Positions 6,182-15,000 of a DNA stretch of 29,419 nucleotides are shown here, in pieces. The notes beneath the pieces were generated by a model. That model saw only the letters and a program-made list of their open reading frames with translations, was not told where the DNA came from and searched no databases. Every line of letters starts with the position of its first letter. Positions within the stretch are counted from its first letter, which is position 1. This stretch comes from a virus, in IMG/VR virus record IMGVR_UViG_3300046319_000012, positions 1 to 29,419 of that record; one strand, written 5' to 3'. Position numbers and translations under genes: made by a program.

Positions 6182-6598
6182 TTATTCTCCTTGCATTTTC
6201 TTGATCATTTTGTTTAATTCAGCAGTGCTACCCACGAAGATAGCATTGTTGGTCACTTTATCACCACCTGACTTAGCTGCACCTTTTGGCGCATCTAGTT
6301 TGGCTTTTTGCTGGTGGATGTCCATCAGTTGTTGGTTCACATCAGCTAGTTGTTTCATTAAATTACCCACCACCTCGAAGGCACGTGGGTGTTCAGATTG
6401 TTTAGCTACTTCTAACGCATGCGTTAGCGCAGCTTGTCCTGTAGACAATAACTCACGAAGGTTATTTCTGGTAACATCGTAATCCGTTTCAATCTTATCG
6501 TTAGATTCAGGAATTACTGTACCATCTTTCGCAATCACTTCAGTCTTTGACATCGGAGCGACATCAAAGATTTCTGACAAAGAATCATCAAGTTTCAT
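6182..6598 (-). CDS. 16: gp16 small terminase subunit
   Basis: A 138-aa protein matching the gp16 small terminase of T4-like phages (164 aa in T4). In T4 it forms a ring that recognises concatemeric DNA and stimulates the gp17 motor-nuclease. The start MKLDDSLSEIFDVAPMSKTE is characteristic. The helical core YDVTRNNLRELLSTGQAALTHAL and HPRAFEVVGNLMKQLADVN forms the central coiled-coil domain. The C-terminus is basic (MIKKMQGE). The large subunit gp17 is not in the window. The last codons hold the Shine-Dalgarno for gp26, and the holin gene ends 5 nt upstream. Confidence 0.85.
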   Translation of the reverse strand: MKLDDSLSEIFDVAPMSKTEVIAKDGTVIPESNDKIETDYDVTRNNLRELLSTGQAALTHALEVAKQSEHPRAFEVVGNLMKQLADVNQQLMDIHQQKAKLDAPKGAAKSGGDKVTNNAIFVGSTAELNKMIKKMQGE

Positions 6599-6603
6599 AT
6601 TGT

Positions 6604-7047
6604 TTAATCGTTTCTAGTGTTTCTAGTTGGTGGGTCACTTGGATCGAGTGCTGCAACTGGTGTTGGGGTTGACAGAACTGGTTTTGGGATTGCGCTTGGC
6701 GCAGGTACGCTAGGTGTTGGAAAGATGCTTGGTGATCCTGTTGCTGTCGTTGATGCCCCGCCATTGTTTGCTCCTGCTAATTTTTCTTGAGTACGACCCA
6801 TTGCTGCGATACCCAGAACAGCACCCATTGCTACGTGGAACAGACCTGCTCCTTGTAGTGTTAGTGGTTGCCATTGTGTGATAGGTTGCTTCAAAATAGT
6901 CTGAGCTAGACTCCATAGAATAGGGAACAACATAAAGTCGGCGGTACAAATAGCCATGTACATCCAACCCATCATTGGACGCCACTTGGAGTTCATCCAA
7001 TCTTCTTTTTTCTGTTCGCTGTCGCTTATTTTAGTTTCTTCTGCCAT
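6604..7047 (-). CDS. Putative holin (GTA-holin / 3TM type)
   Basis: A 147-aa membrane protein starting MAEETKISDSEQKK. An acidic/basic cytoplasmic head is followed by WRPMMGWMYMAICTADFMLF, then a hydrophobic stretch FPILWSLAQTIL, a QWQPLTLQGAG loop, and LFHVAMGAVLGIAAMG. The tail is Pro/Thr/Ser-rich. This pattern matches holins of the gene-transfer-agent 3TM family common in aquatic T4-like phages. Holins open the inner membrane at the end of infection so that an endolysin can reach the wall. I chose the ATG at 7047 over the GTG at 7056 because AAGGGT then lies at a good distance. No free endolysin gene is visible in the window. Confidence 0.7.
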   Translation of the reverse strand: MAEETKISDSEQKKEDWMNSKWRPMMGWMYMAICTADFMLFPILWSLAQTILKQPITQWQPLTLQGAGLFHVAMGAVLGIAAMGRTQEKLAGANNGGASTTATGSPSIFPTPSVPAPSAIPKPVLSTPTPVAALDPSDPPTRNTRND

Positions 7048-7058
7048 AGTGATCACCC

Positions 7059-7736
7059 TTAGAATTTTAGTTTTGATGTTATTTTAGAAAGTTTAGACTG
7101 TAGAGCAGGTAACTTAGTAACAGCATAAGCACCTGCTGTGCCAATAGCGATATTCATTAGCCTATCAGTCAATGCATTCTTTGGCAACCCATCTGCTAAC
7201 TCTGATGGAGCCACATAAGAAGTCTCATACCATTTATATGCCATTGACACTGACAATTTCATTATATCTTTAGACGCATAATCTAGTTGTACAGCGCCGA
7301 TGCTCTTTGGGTAACATTCATGTAAAGTCACCCAGTATGTTGGTTTGCCAGCACCATCTTGCACTTCAATCGTGATGTCAGATGTATACTGATCGTAGTA
7401 ATTAAATGTGCGAGTGGTAGGGTTGTAAATATTACTGTGCCACTGGTCGAACAATACTTTAACTTGCATATCTTTGTCCATATAGAATGACATGTTGATA
7501 TGTTCGTATAGCTTTTCATATGGGGTTTCTCTAAATTCGCCGAATGATCTATTCTGCGATGTGGAGAAGTTAACACCTGGAAGTTGAATCTGATCGCAAA
7601 ATAATACTGCTTTTTCTACAGTTTTTGCATTAAAACCCAGCATTGATTTTGGTAGATTGAGCACGACAGCATAACGGTTAGCTCTGGCTAATCCATTAGA
7701 CTTTACGGCTGCTGTGAATTCTTTGATAGTTGCCAT
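7059..7736 (-). CDS. Tail-tube-family protein, probably gp54 tube initiator
   Basis: A 225-aa protein with the tail-tube (gp19/gp54) organisation. It starts MATIKEFTAAVKSNG.ARANRYAVVL and has a central CDQIQLPGVNFSTSQNRSFGEFRETPYE, then MSFYMDKDMQVKVLFDQWHSNIYNP, then YYDQYTSDITIEVQD. A further stretch reads VTLHECYPKSIGAVQLDYAS, followed by a hydrophobic C-terminal extension. This fold forms hexameric rings. It is longer than T4 gp19 (163 aa) and sits with baseplate rather than sheath genes, so the tube initiator gp54 is the better guess. A duplicate tube protein is the alternative. The start overlaps the upstream stop by one base (TAATG). Confidence 0.62.
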   Translation of the reverse strand: MATIKEFTAAVKSNGLARANRYAVVLNLPKSMLGFNAKTVEKAVLFCDQIQLPGVNFSTSQNRSFGEFRETPYEKLYEHINMSFYMDKDMQVKVLFDQWHSNIYNPTTRTFNYYDQYTSDITIEVQDGAGKPTYWVTLHECYPKSIGAVQLDYASKDIMKLSVSMAYKWYETSYVAPSELADGLPKNALTDRLMNIAIGTAGAYAVTKLPALQSKLSKITSKLKF

Positions 7737-8338
7737 TATAGTTTTCTAATTTTTCTTCTGGATTCTTCCCAGACCTGCTGCTTGCTTGCACCAACGAATT
7801 GTTCGACAGGTAGTAACATAGCAGTCGCCCAGTCATTTGAGTCGACTTTTCTGAACTGACTTCTCACATGTGAATTCAGATACTGTTTAACACAAGGTTG
7901 GGCTGCTTTAAATTTAGAAACTCCATCAATCATAGCCCATGAATACTTTATTCTTGTAGTTTCATCTAATCTATTATTAGACTTGAAAGCTAACAGATTA
8001 TCCAACAATTGCATACGAAGAACATACGGTAAGTAATGCATGTTTAGACCATAGAACCCATCAACTGTCTTTCTGAATGGAAAGACCAGAGGGAAACGGT
8101 CATAGTATGGAAGATCATCTTTAGTTTTTGGATCGTACGCATACATGTACAAATTACCTGGAACTAGAGTTTTAGTCAACGCATCTACATTGCCATTCAT
8201 CACTTTCTTAGGAGTGAGCTGCTGCTTAGTCATCTCTCTGACTTGCGTGTCAAACCATGATCTGGATCTTTTAACCGCAGTCAGAAGGTCAAATTGGTTA
8301 CGTTCAAAGACGTCTTGCATTGGTGGTTTTTTAGCCAT
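7736..8338 (-). CDS. Conserved T4-like phage protein, unassigned
   Basis: A 200-aa protein starting MAKKPPMQDVFERNQF. The recognisable core is PGNLYMYAYDPKTKDDLPYY, then FPLVFPF and GFYGLNMHYLPYVLRMQLLD, seen in T4-like cyanophage and pelagiphage genomes. I cannot tie it confidently to a numbered T4 gene. The C-terminal half is basic. Placement directly after gp4 and before a tube protein suggests a virion or head/tail-completion role, with a gp2-like DNA end protector as one candidate. The ATG at 8338 is preferred over a TTG upstream that lies inside gp4. The stop is coupled to the next start (TAATG). Confidence 0.6.
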   Translation of the reverse strand: MAKKPPMQDVFERNQFDLLTAVKRSRSWFDTQVREMTKQQLTPKKVMNGNVDALTKTLVPGNLYMYAYDPKTKDDLPYYDRFPLVFPFRKTVDGFYGLNMHYLPYVLRMQLLDNLLAFKSNNRLDETTRIKYSWAMIDGVSKFKAAQPCVKQYLNSHVRSQFRKVDSNDWATAMLLPVEQFVGASKQQVWEESRRKIRKL

Positions 8339-8342
8339 AATC

Positions 8343-8789
8343 TTATTTAGGCTTCTTGAGCCCAAGTTCGTACTCAGTTATTACTTTGAATTCCCACTTT
8401 CTATCCTTACAATACTCTCGAGCAGCAGCCCACTTAGCTTGATTCTTAATGTATGCATAAGATTCAGTGAGATACTTCTTAGTATTTCGACCTGGATACA
8501 CTGGAGGCTGACATTGTTGAGCTGGTTTCACTTCGACGAGATAAGTCTTCAGAGTATCACCCGTTGTGGCTACCTGAATCTTAAAGTCGACAAAATAACG
8601 ATGAATGCGGTTATCCGTCGGGCAACGATATGGGATAATCGTCTCCTCTGAATTCCACTTGATCACCTTAGGGTTTTTATCGCACCAGTTGGCAAACTGG
8701 GTCTCCCAAGACGATCTCATGATGATATTTGTTGGATCACCCACGTACTTTTCTGCAAAGACTGGGGTAAACTTTCTTTTATGGAACAT
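8343..8789 (-). CDS. 4: gp4 head completion protein (PD-(D/E)XK-like)
   Basis: A 148-aa protein matching the T4 gp4 (50/65) head-completion family, needed to finish DNA-filled heads before tail joining. It starts MFHKRKFTPVF, followed by EKYVGDPTNIIMRSSWE. Nuclease-like residues are visible: E29 (SSWE), D68 (YFVDFK) and E86-x-K88 (YLVEVKP), the PD-(D/E)XK arrangement that relates the family to TnsA-like endonucleases. The ATG at 8789 is chosen over an upstream in-frame GTG at 8822 because homologues begin at this point and the extension overlaps the promoter region. It is the first gene of the leftward block. Confidence 0.85.
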   Translation of the reverse strand: MFHKRKFTPVFAEKYVGDPTNIIMRSSWETQFANWCDKNPKVIKWNSEETIIPYRCPTDNRIHRYFVDFKIQVATTGDTLKTYLVEVKPAQQCQPPVYPGRNTKKYLTESYAYIKNQAKWAAAREYCKDRKWEFKVITEYELGLKKPK

Positions 8790-8837
8790 AAATAAGTGAT
8801 TAGGGAATAAATAATCGCCCACTATTTAGAGAAAAAT
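8787..8837. promoter_or_regulatory. Divergent promoter region with T4-late-like boxes
   Basis: The 48-bp gap between the gp4 and gp48 starts holds AT boxes resembling the T4 late -10 element TATAAATA. On the + strand, CATAAATA lies at 8787-8794 and AATAAATA at 8806-8813, the latter 25 nt before the gp48 ATG. On the - strand, CTAAATAG lies at 8829-8822, about 33 nt before the gp4 ATG. Late T4-type promoters need only this box plus gp55/gp33. The two blocks diverging from here are all late genes, which fits. Confidence 0.5.
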
Positions 8838-9965
8838 ATGTCACTCATCTCAGACGCTCAAGCAGCAGCAAGATCTATTAAAGAGGGGGTCAATGGCTAT
8901 GCAAATACGCTACAAAACCCAGAAAATCTATACAAGAATAGAGGTACATCAGCAACTTTTGAACAGAAGAAATATGATGTGAACAATCACTGCTATCCTT
9001 CTGATTTGATGGCTGCTGATGGTCGTTACGGTGGTAACTATGCATTGTTTTATATTAATGTAGCGACAGATTCTAAGTTATTTAAAGACAAAAGCGTACA
9101 GACTGTTGATAACTATTCTCCGAGAGATCGTGGTGATCTAATTGGGCAAAACATGTCTAAAGCAGGGTTGATCGGTTCTAACGCTGCCGTTATCGGTTTA
9201 GAAGCATATGCTGCTAAGAAACTAGGTATCGGTAGTGGTGATTTGAATGCCAAAGTTGCTGCAGCAGCAACGGTTGGTGTTGGTGTAGCTGCTTCTATGG
9301 CTCCAGATGCTAAACGTTCTCAGCGTCGTCTAAAAACAGCCATCGCCCTTCACATTCCAAACCAGCTATCTATTCGCTATGGCGTTCAATGGTCTGAAGA
9401 TGATACATCTATGTTAGCCATGGCAAATGCTGGTGGTACTGAAATTATGAAAGCTGTGACTAGCATGGGTAAGAATAGCGATGTGTCTGGTGTAGCTCAA
9501 GCAGTTATCACAAACATCGCATTATCTAAAGGTCCAAATGCTTCTGCAAACTCTGCTGCACTTGGGCTTGCGTCTAATCCTAAAAAAGAACAAGTGTTTA
9601 AAGGTGTTGACTTTAGAACATTCTCGTTCGAGTATCAATTCTTCCCTAGAAATTCTGATGAGGCTAAGAACGTGATGCGAATTATCCAAGAATTCAAGTA
9701 TCATATGCATCCAGAATTCAAAGACGCTAACAACTTTGTTTACATCTATCCTTCTGAGTTTGATATCGTTTACTACGCCAATGGCAAAGAAAACAAGAAC
9801 CTACATCGCCACACCTCTTGTGTATTGACTGAGGTTAATGTAAACTATACACCGAACGGATTGTTCACTACATTCTCCGATGGCCAGCCTACGCAAATTA
9901 ACGTGACTCTAGCATTCCGTGAATTGGCTCTGTTGACAAAAGATAAAATTAAGGATGGTCTATAA
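8838..9965 (+). CDS. 48: gp48 baseplate tail-tube cap protein
   Basis: A 375-aa protein, close to the 364 aa of T4 gp48, which sits on the baseplate hub and starts tube polymerisation with gp54. The C-terminal third is diagnostic: FSFEYQFFPRNSDEAKNV, then FKYHMHPEF, then FVYIYPSEFDIVYYANGKEN and HRHTSCVLTEVNVNYTPNG, and a final TQINVTLAFRELALL (tube-fold beta strands). The N-terminal half contains an Ala/Gly-rich helix segment (about residues 112-155). It is the first gene of the rightward late block, and AGAG lies a few bases upstream as a weak ribosome-binding site. Its stop overlaps the region before gp53. Confidence 0.8.
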   Translation: MSLISDAQAAARSIKEGVNGYANTLQNPENLYKNRGTSATFEQKKYDVNNHCYPSDLMAADGRYGGNYALFYINVATDSKLFKDKSVQTVDNYSPRDRGDLIGQNMSKAGLIGSNAAVIGLEAYAAKKLGIGSGDLNAKVAAAATVGVGVAASMAPDAKRSQRRLKTAIALHIPNQLSIRYGVQWSEDDTSMLAMANAGGTEIMKAVTSMGKNSDVSGVAQAVITNIALSKGPNASANSAALGLASNPKKEQVFKGVDFRTFSFEYQFFPRNSDEAKNVMRIIQEFKYHMHPEFKDANNFVYIYPSEFDIVYYANGKENKNLHRHTSCVLTEVNVNYTPNGLFTTFSDGQPTQINVTLAFRELALLTKDKIKDGL

Positions 9966-9966
9966 A

Positions 9967-10722
9967 ATGTACTTTAAAGATTTTCCAACTACGCTGTATG
10001 ACTTTGACATCAACTCAAAAAAGTCTGAAGGAACTCAAGCAACTGCTATTGCAAACTTAACCGCAGGTGGTGTTGGTTCTGTGACAATCACCAATCCAGG
10101 TTCTGGATATACGTCAGCATCAGTAACATTTTCTGAACCTGAGAATGTCGGTGTAACTGCATCAGCTAAGGTTATTATTAGCAATGGTATTATCACTAAC
10201 ATCATTATGCTTTCTACTGGAACAGGTTATAACTTAACACCAAGTGTTGTTATCACACCACCTTATGGTATCATTAAGAAAGAAACAAAAGCCTTCTTAA
10301 TGACTGACATCACTCGTAACATTCGTTTCCGTCGTGATATTTTATCTAACATTACAGTGTATGATGAGTATGATATTATTGACGGAGAGACTCCAGAAAT
10401 TATCGCAGAGAAAGTTTACGGTAACGCACAGTATCACTGGATCGTTATGCTCACTAACGACATTTACGACTATACTTCAGATTTTCCACTAACGCTATTA
10501 GCATTTAATCAATATATGATTGATAAGTATGGAGATCAAGCAGATGAAGTTCATCACTACGAAGATGAACTGGGTTACACAGTTAACTCTGATGCTCCAT
10601 CCGCCGTGTCTGTATCAAATAGACAGTATGAAGAAAAGATCAACGAATCTAAACGCCGTATCAAACTAATTTCTAAAGATTTGATATCAGTTGTGCTGAA
10701 GAACTTTAAAGATCAACTATAA
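9967..10722 (+). CDS. 53: gp53 baseplate wedge subunit with inserted beta-module
   Basis: A 251-aa protein corresponding to T4 gp53 (196 aa), a small wedge subunit that completes the wedge before joining to the hub. The start MYFKDFPTTLYDF and the core ITVYDEYDIIDGETPEIIAE.VYGNAQYHW.VMLTNDIYD match. The C-terminus RRIKLISKDLISVVLKNF also fits. Between residues about 22 and 101 sits an insertion absent from T4: two GxGY beta-units (TITNPGSGYTSASVTF and MLSTGTGYNLTPSVVI). The DNA for the first unit shares an identical 20-mer with gp8. The ATG at 9967 is preferred over 9955 because AAGGATGG then acts as ribosome-binding site. Confidence 0.82.
   Translation: MYFKDFPTTLYDFDINSKKSEGTQATAIANLTAGGVGSVTITNPGSGYTSASVTFSEPENVGVTASAKVIISNGIITNIIMLSTGTGYNLTPSVVITPPYGIIKKETKAFLMTDITRNIRFRRDILSNITVYDEYDIIDGETPEIIAEKVYGNAQYHWIVMLTNDIYDYTSDFPLTLLAFNQYMIDKYGDQADEVHHYEDELGYTVNSDAPSAVSVSNRQYEEKINESKRRIKLISKDLISVVLKNFKDQL
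10093..10112 (+). repeat. 20-nt identity between gp53 and gp8 modules (copy 1)
   Basis: AATCCAGGTTCTGGATATAC occurs here in gp53 and again, base for base, at 21531-21550 in gp8, encoding NPGSGYT in both in the same frame. Flanking bases differ, although the following AACATT-type codons are also alike. Such synonymous-site identity in proteins that are otherwise unrelated points to module copying within the genome. Confidence 0.9.
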
Positions 10723-12002
10723 TGCAATCGTCAGAACAATCAGTTAGATTTGCAGGTGATGTAAATATCGCCAAGATTAAAATCGTAACTAGAAATGGTC
10801 TAGCGCAAGATATCACAGCGCAGGTCATCAACATTCAGATTTTTGAAGACTTGTTCTCCCCATTCATTACAGGGAGTCTAATCATTAAAGATTCTTTGGA
10901 TTTGATTAACTTATTTCCATTCGCTGGAGAGGAAGAAGTTGAGATCGAAATCAATACACCTTCTCTTCAAACAGGTAATATCAAGGCTAAGTTCTACATT
11001 TACAAAATGACAGACAGAGAAATGCTTGGTGATAGAAGCATGGTATATCAGCTACACTTTATCTCTAATGAAGCTATCGTTGATTTAAATAAAAAGATTA
11101 GCAAAGTCTATGGTGATAAACCTGAGGTGATTGTTCAGAGTTTATTGGAAGATCAAGTGAATGGACTTCAAACTACAAAGAAATTTATATCAGAACCATC
11201 AGCTAAAATCGCTAAGTTTATCTCTAACTTTTGGTCACCAGTAGAAGCTATCAACTATGTAACTCAACTTGCTGAGAATAAATCAGGTTCTCCATCTTAT
11301 GTGTTCTATGAGAATCGTGATGGATTCTACTTTACTAGTTTAGAGTCTTTGTATGAAGCTCAAGTTTATCAAGAGTTCACGATGGACAAGTACACTCGTG
11401 ATGATAAAAAGAGTGGCGGTGACGGTAAGAATGTATCAGAAGATTATAAGCGTATTGGCTCAATTAGTATCCCAAAAGGTTTCGACTACATGGATAGAAT
11501 TAGAACTGGATTCTTTTCCTCTAAGCTAATCTCATATGATCTAACTAAAAAATCTTATAATGTCAAAGGGTTCAATATGTTTGATGGGTTCTCTTCTGAG
11601 AAACATTTAAACAAATATAACGTGGCATCTGATAAGGCTATCTTCAGAACCAACTCTAAGTTGATCAACTATCCACGAATGAATTCAAACTTTAGTGGTT
11701 TTAATGATGCCACTAACTATAGAAATACTCAAAAGAGAATCTCTTTACTTGGTGCAGCTGAAGCAAACAAAATTCAAATTACTGTCCCTGGTCGTTGTGA
11801 CTATACAGTTGGACAAAAAGTTAAGGTTACATTAAATAAGATGGAACCAATCTCTAAAGACGATACGGATGTAACAGATAAAATGTTTTCTGGCTACTAC
11901 CTAATCGCCGCAGTAAACCACTATATCACTCGTGATATGCATGAATGTTCTATGGAACTAATTAAAGACTCATTAATGATGAGCGTTGACGGGAACAAAT
12001 AA
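10722..12002 (+). CDS. gp27-like baseplate hub protein
   Basis: A 426-aa protein placed just before the gp5-like spike, where a gp27-type hub subunit is expected (T4 gp27 is 391 aa, trimeric, forming the cup that holds gp5). The N-terminal part (DITAQVINIQIFEDLFSPFI, GSLIIKDSLDL) and the C-terminal part (ITVPGRCDYTVGQKVKVTL, then GYYLIAAVNHYI) look like the tandem beta-barrel tube domains of hub proteins. The middle, with VEAINYVTQLAENKSGSPSY and VFYENRDGFYFTSLESL, is typical of this family in T4-like aquatic phages. It overlaps gp53 by one base (TAATG) and gp5 likewise. The gp27 assignment rests on context and fold pattern. Confidence 0.7.
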   Translation: MQSSEQSVRFAGDVNIAKIKIVTRNGLAQDITAQVINIQIFEDLFSPFITGSLIIKDSLDLINLFPFAGEEEVEIEINTPSLQTGNIKAKFYIYKMTDREMLGDRSMVYQLHFISNEAIVDLNKKISKVYGDKPEVIVQSLLEDQVNGLQTTKKFISEPSAKIAKFISNFWSPVEAINYVTQLAENKSGSPSYVFYENRDGFYFTSLESLYEAQVYQEFTMDKYTRDDKKSGGDGKNVSEDYKRIGSISIPKGFDYMDRIRTGFFSSKLISYDLTKKSYNVKGFNMFDGFSSEKHLNKYNVASDKAIFRTNSKLINYPRMNSNFSGFNDATNYRNTQKRISLLGAAEANKIQITVPGRCDYTVGQKVKVTLNKMEPISKDDTDVTDKMFSGYYLIAAVNHYITRDMHECSMELIKDSLMMSVDGNK

Positions 12003-15000
12003 TGTTTTATACAGGCGTAGTTGAAAATAGACAAGACCCATTACAACTCGGTCGATGCCAAGTTCGTATCGTAGGACTTCACACTCATGATAAAACTCAG
12101 TTACCTACTGAGCAACTGCCATGGTCTACACCAGTTCAACCAGTAACTTCTGCTGCGATGAATGGTATTGGTATGACTCCAATTGGTCCAGTTGAGGGTT
12201 CTACAGTTATCATCATGTTCGCAGATGGTGCACAGCAGCAACCTATTATGCTTGGTACTATTGGTGGTATTCCAACAGCACCAAAGTCTATTGAAGACGA
12301 CGACAGCGCCACGCCATTCGATGAACAATCAAACTTAAAAGACATCGTACTGCGTACCATCGATGGTCCAGTCACAGGTAAGCAGTTAACCTTTATTGAC
12401 AGAGAAACCAACCGATCTAATCTCACTAAGGGATTAACTGCCAACATGAAGGTTGTTGGTTTCGGGTTATCTGACAACTGTATTATTGTCACTATTGATA
12501 ACGAAAAGCAAATTACGATTAGTGAACTTGTTACTGGTTATGGCGAGAACATTATCACGTTCAAACCTGCTGCCACTAACTTAGACGCTGTTAATACAAG
12601 TAAGCTGCAAGGTGTCTTGATGACGGCAACTGGTTTACCTGTGACTACAAACGATGGCACACCAGTTCGATCTGCTGAGTCACAACAAGGTGCTCCTGTT
12701 CAGACTGCCACGAATACTTCTATTCCAACCATCCCTCCACCAAAATCTACTTCGGATGCATCTAAGTCATCTGCTGGCATTAAAGCACTTATTGCAGCTT
12801 GCGATAAAGTTGGTCTGACAACCAAAGAACAAAAGTGCGCTCTTTTGGGTATTGCAGGCGGCGAGACTACTTGGATTCCTCAATTAGAATCATACAACTA
12901 CTCTGCCTCTCGTATGAAGCAGATCTATTCATTCGCCACAGATGAGGATATTGCCAAATACTCTGATGCTTCTAAGAAAGGTATCACACGTGCAGAATTC
13001 TTTTCATGGGCATATGGTCCAACGAAACGTGGTAAAGGTTTCTTGGGTAATTTGACAGATGACGATGGTGGTAAGTATTTCGGTCGTGGTTTTATCCAAT
13101 TAACTGGTAGAGCAAACTATGCACGTTATCAGAAACTTGCTAACGAAGCTGGTCTAAACATCGACATCGTAAACAATCCAGATTCTCTTGATACTGATAT
13201 CAATGTATCTGCTATGGTAGCAGCTCTTTACATTAAAGATCGTGTAGCTAAAGGTGTGAAGCCTACTGAACATCCTGGGTTTTTCTTAGCTGCTAAGAAA
13301 GCAGTTGGCGTAAACTCGCCAGACATTACTGCCAAGAAAACATCATACTACGAATATTTCTATGGTGCAGTGGCAGGTAATGCTGTAGACAAAGATGCTG
13401 GTGCACCACTGGCGGCACCAGCTGCTGATTATAGTGGTGTCCCTGGACCTTCTGCAGAATCTATTAAGCGTGGTACAGATAACACAGGTTTCCGTGACCC
13501 AAATAATAAATATCCTCTAAAAGAATACTTAAACGAACCAGATACTAACCGTCTCGCTCGTGGTATCATCGATGGAACTATCGTCGAAAAGAAAGATGCC
13601 AGCATCGTTAAAGGTGTGCCAAAAGCAGGTGGTATGGGCTCTTGGGATCAACCAATCCCGTCTTTTGGTGCTCAGTATCCGTATAATAAAGTTTTTGAAA
13701 CTGAATCTGGTCACATTCAAGAGTTTGATGACACACCTGGCCAAGAACGTATTCATACATACCACAGAGCAGGAACATATCAAGAGATTGACCCAAACGG
13801 CTCTGTTATTAACTACATTGTTGGTGATAAGTTCACTTTGATGGAACGTAACGGATGTATTCACGTTGGTGGCGAATGTAACATTACAGTTGATGGCAAC
13901 TTAAACGTATTTGCTCGCACAGACGCTAACATCGAAGTGGCTCAGAATGCGACTATCCGTGTTGGAAATAATCTAGACGTTGGTGTTGCAAACGATATGT
14001 ATTTTGCAGCTGGAGGAGATGTCCTTGTTAAAGCGGGTGGTACATTCAAAGTACAAGCTAATGATGTTTCTATGTTAGCTGATGCAGATTTAACCATGCA
14101 GGGCACTGGTGCTGTAAGTGCTAAAGGTAATACAGTTAATGTAGAATCTGCTGGTTCTATGGATCTTCTTGCAGGCGGTACTCTATCTGCAGACTACGCT
14201 GAAGGTCAATTCGGCAACGGTGCCGCTGGTGCTACAGATGTATCTCCAGTTGAATTAACACCACCGCCTGTTGGTGATCCGATCAACGCTGTTGTTCCAT
14301 ATCTAATCCCACCAGAACGTAAGACTGAAGAATTAGCTGCGAACGAAACGCCAGAAGACTTCAATACACCAGAGGGACGTGCTGCATCAAACGCTGCCGT
14401 AATTGCTGGTGTACCAAACGCTCCAGCGCCAGCAGCCACAGAAGAAGCTGGAACACCATCTGGTGGGTCTGGTAAGCAGATCCCAGTTGATTGCAAAATT
14501 ATCTACGGCACTAAAAACTTCACGAATGATTATACTATATCCAAAAACTTCACTCTTGGTATGTTAATGGATGGTGGTGTTAATGGTAAGCATAAGCTAG
14601 TTGATCAGATGCTGAAAGATGGTCCAAACACACAAGAACGTGTATATACGGTTCAAGAAATTGTGTGTAACTTGGCGATGTCAGCTCAGAACATTCTTGA
14701 ACCATATCTTGAAGCACTTCCAGGTGGTATTGGTGGTTATAACAAACAATGGAAGATTTCTTCTGGATATCGTCTAAAGGGTGTTGTTCCAACTGAGTCA
14801 CCATTCTCTGACCACTGTAAAGGTCACTGTTTCGATATAGCGTTGATGCTGCCAGACCGTAATAACAAGACATACGCACTGGTCCAACAGCTAGAAAAGT
14901 TAATCACATACGATCAACTAATTTTAGAATATCGTGCCACAGATTCGGTATGGATTCACACAGCGTATAAACCACAAGGTAATCGTAAGATGGCATTCAC

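Noticed and set aside
8343-8822. Longer gp4 starting at the GTG at 8822
   Set aside because: The extra 11 residues run through the divergent promoter region. The family begins at MF-KR-F, which matches the ATG at 8789.
12136-12492. Antisense frames opposite gp5 (also 13529-13864, 14206-14496 and 14580-14879)
   Set aside because: All lie fully inside the multi-domain spike gene, lack start signals and encode no known motif.
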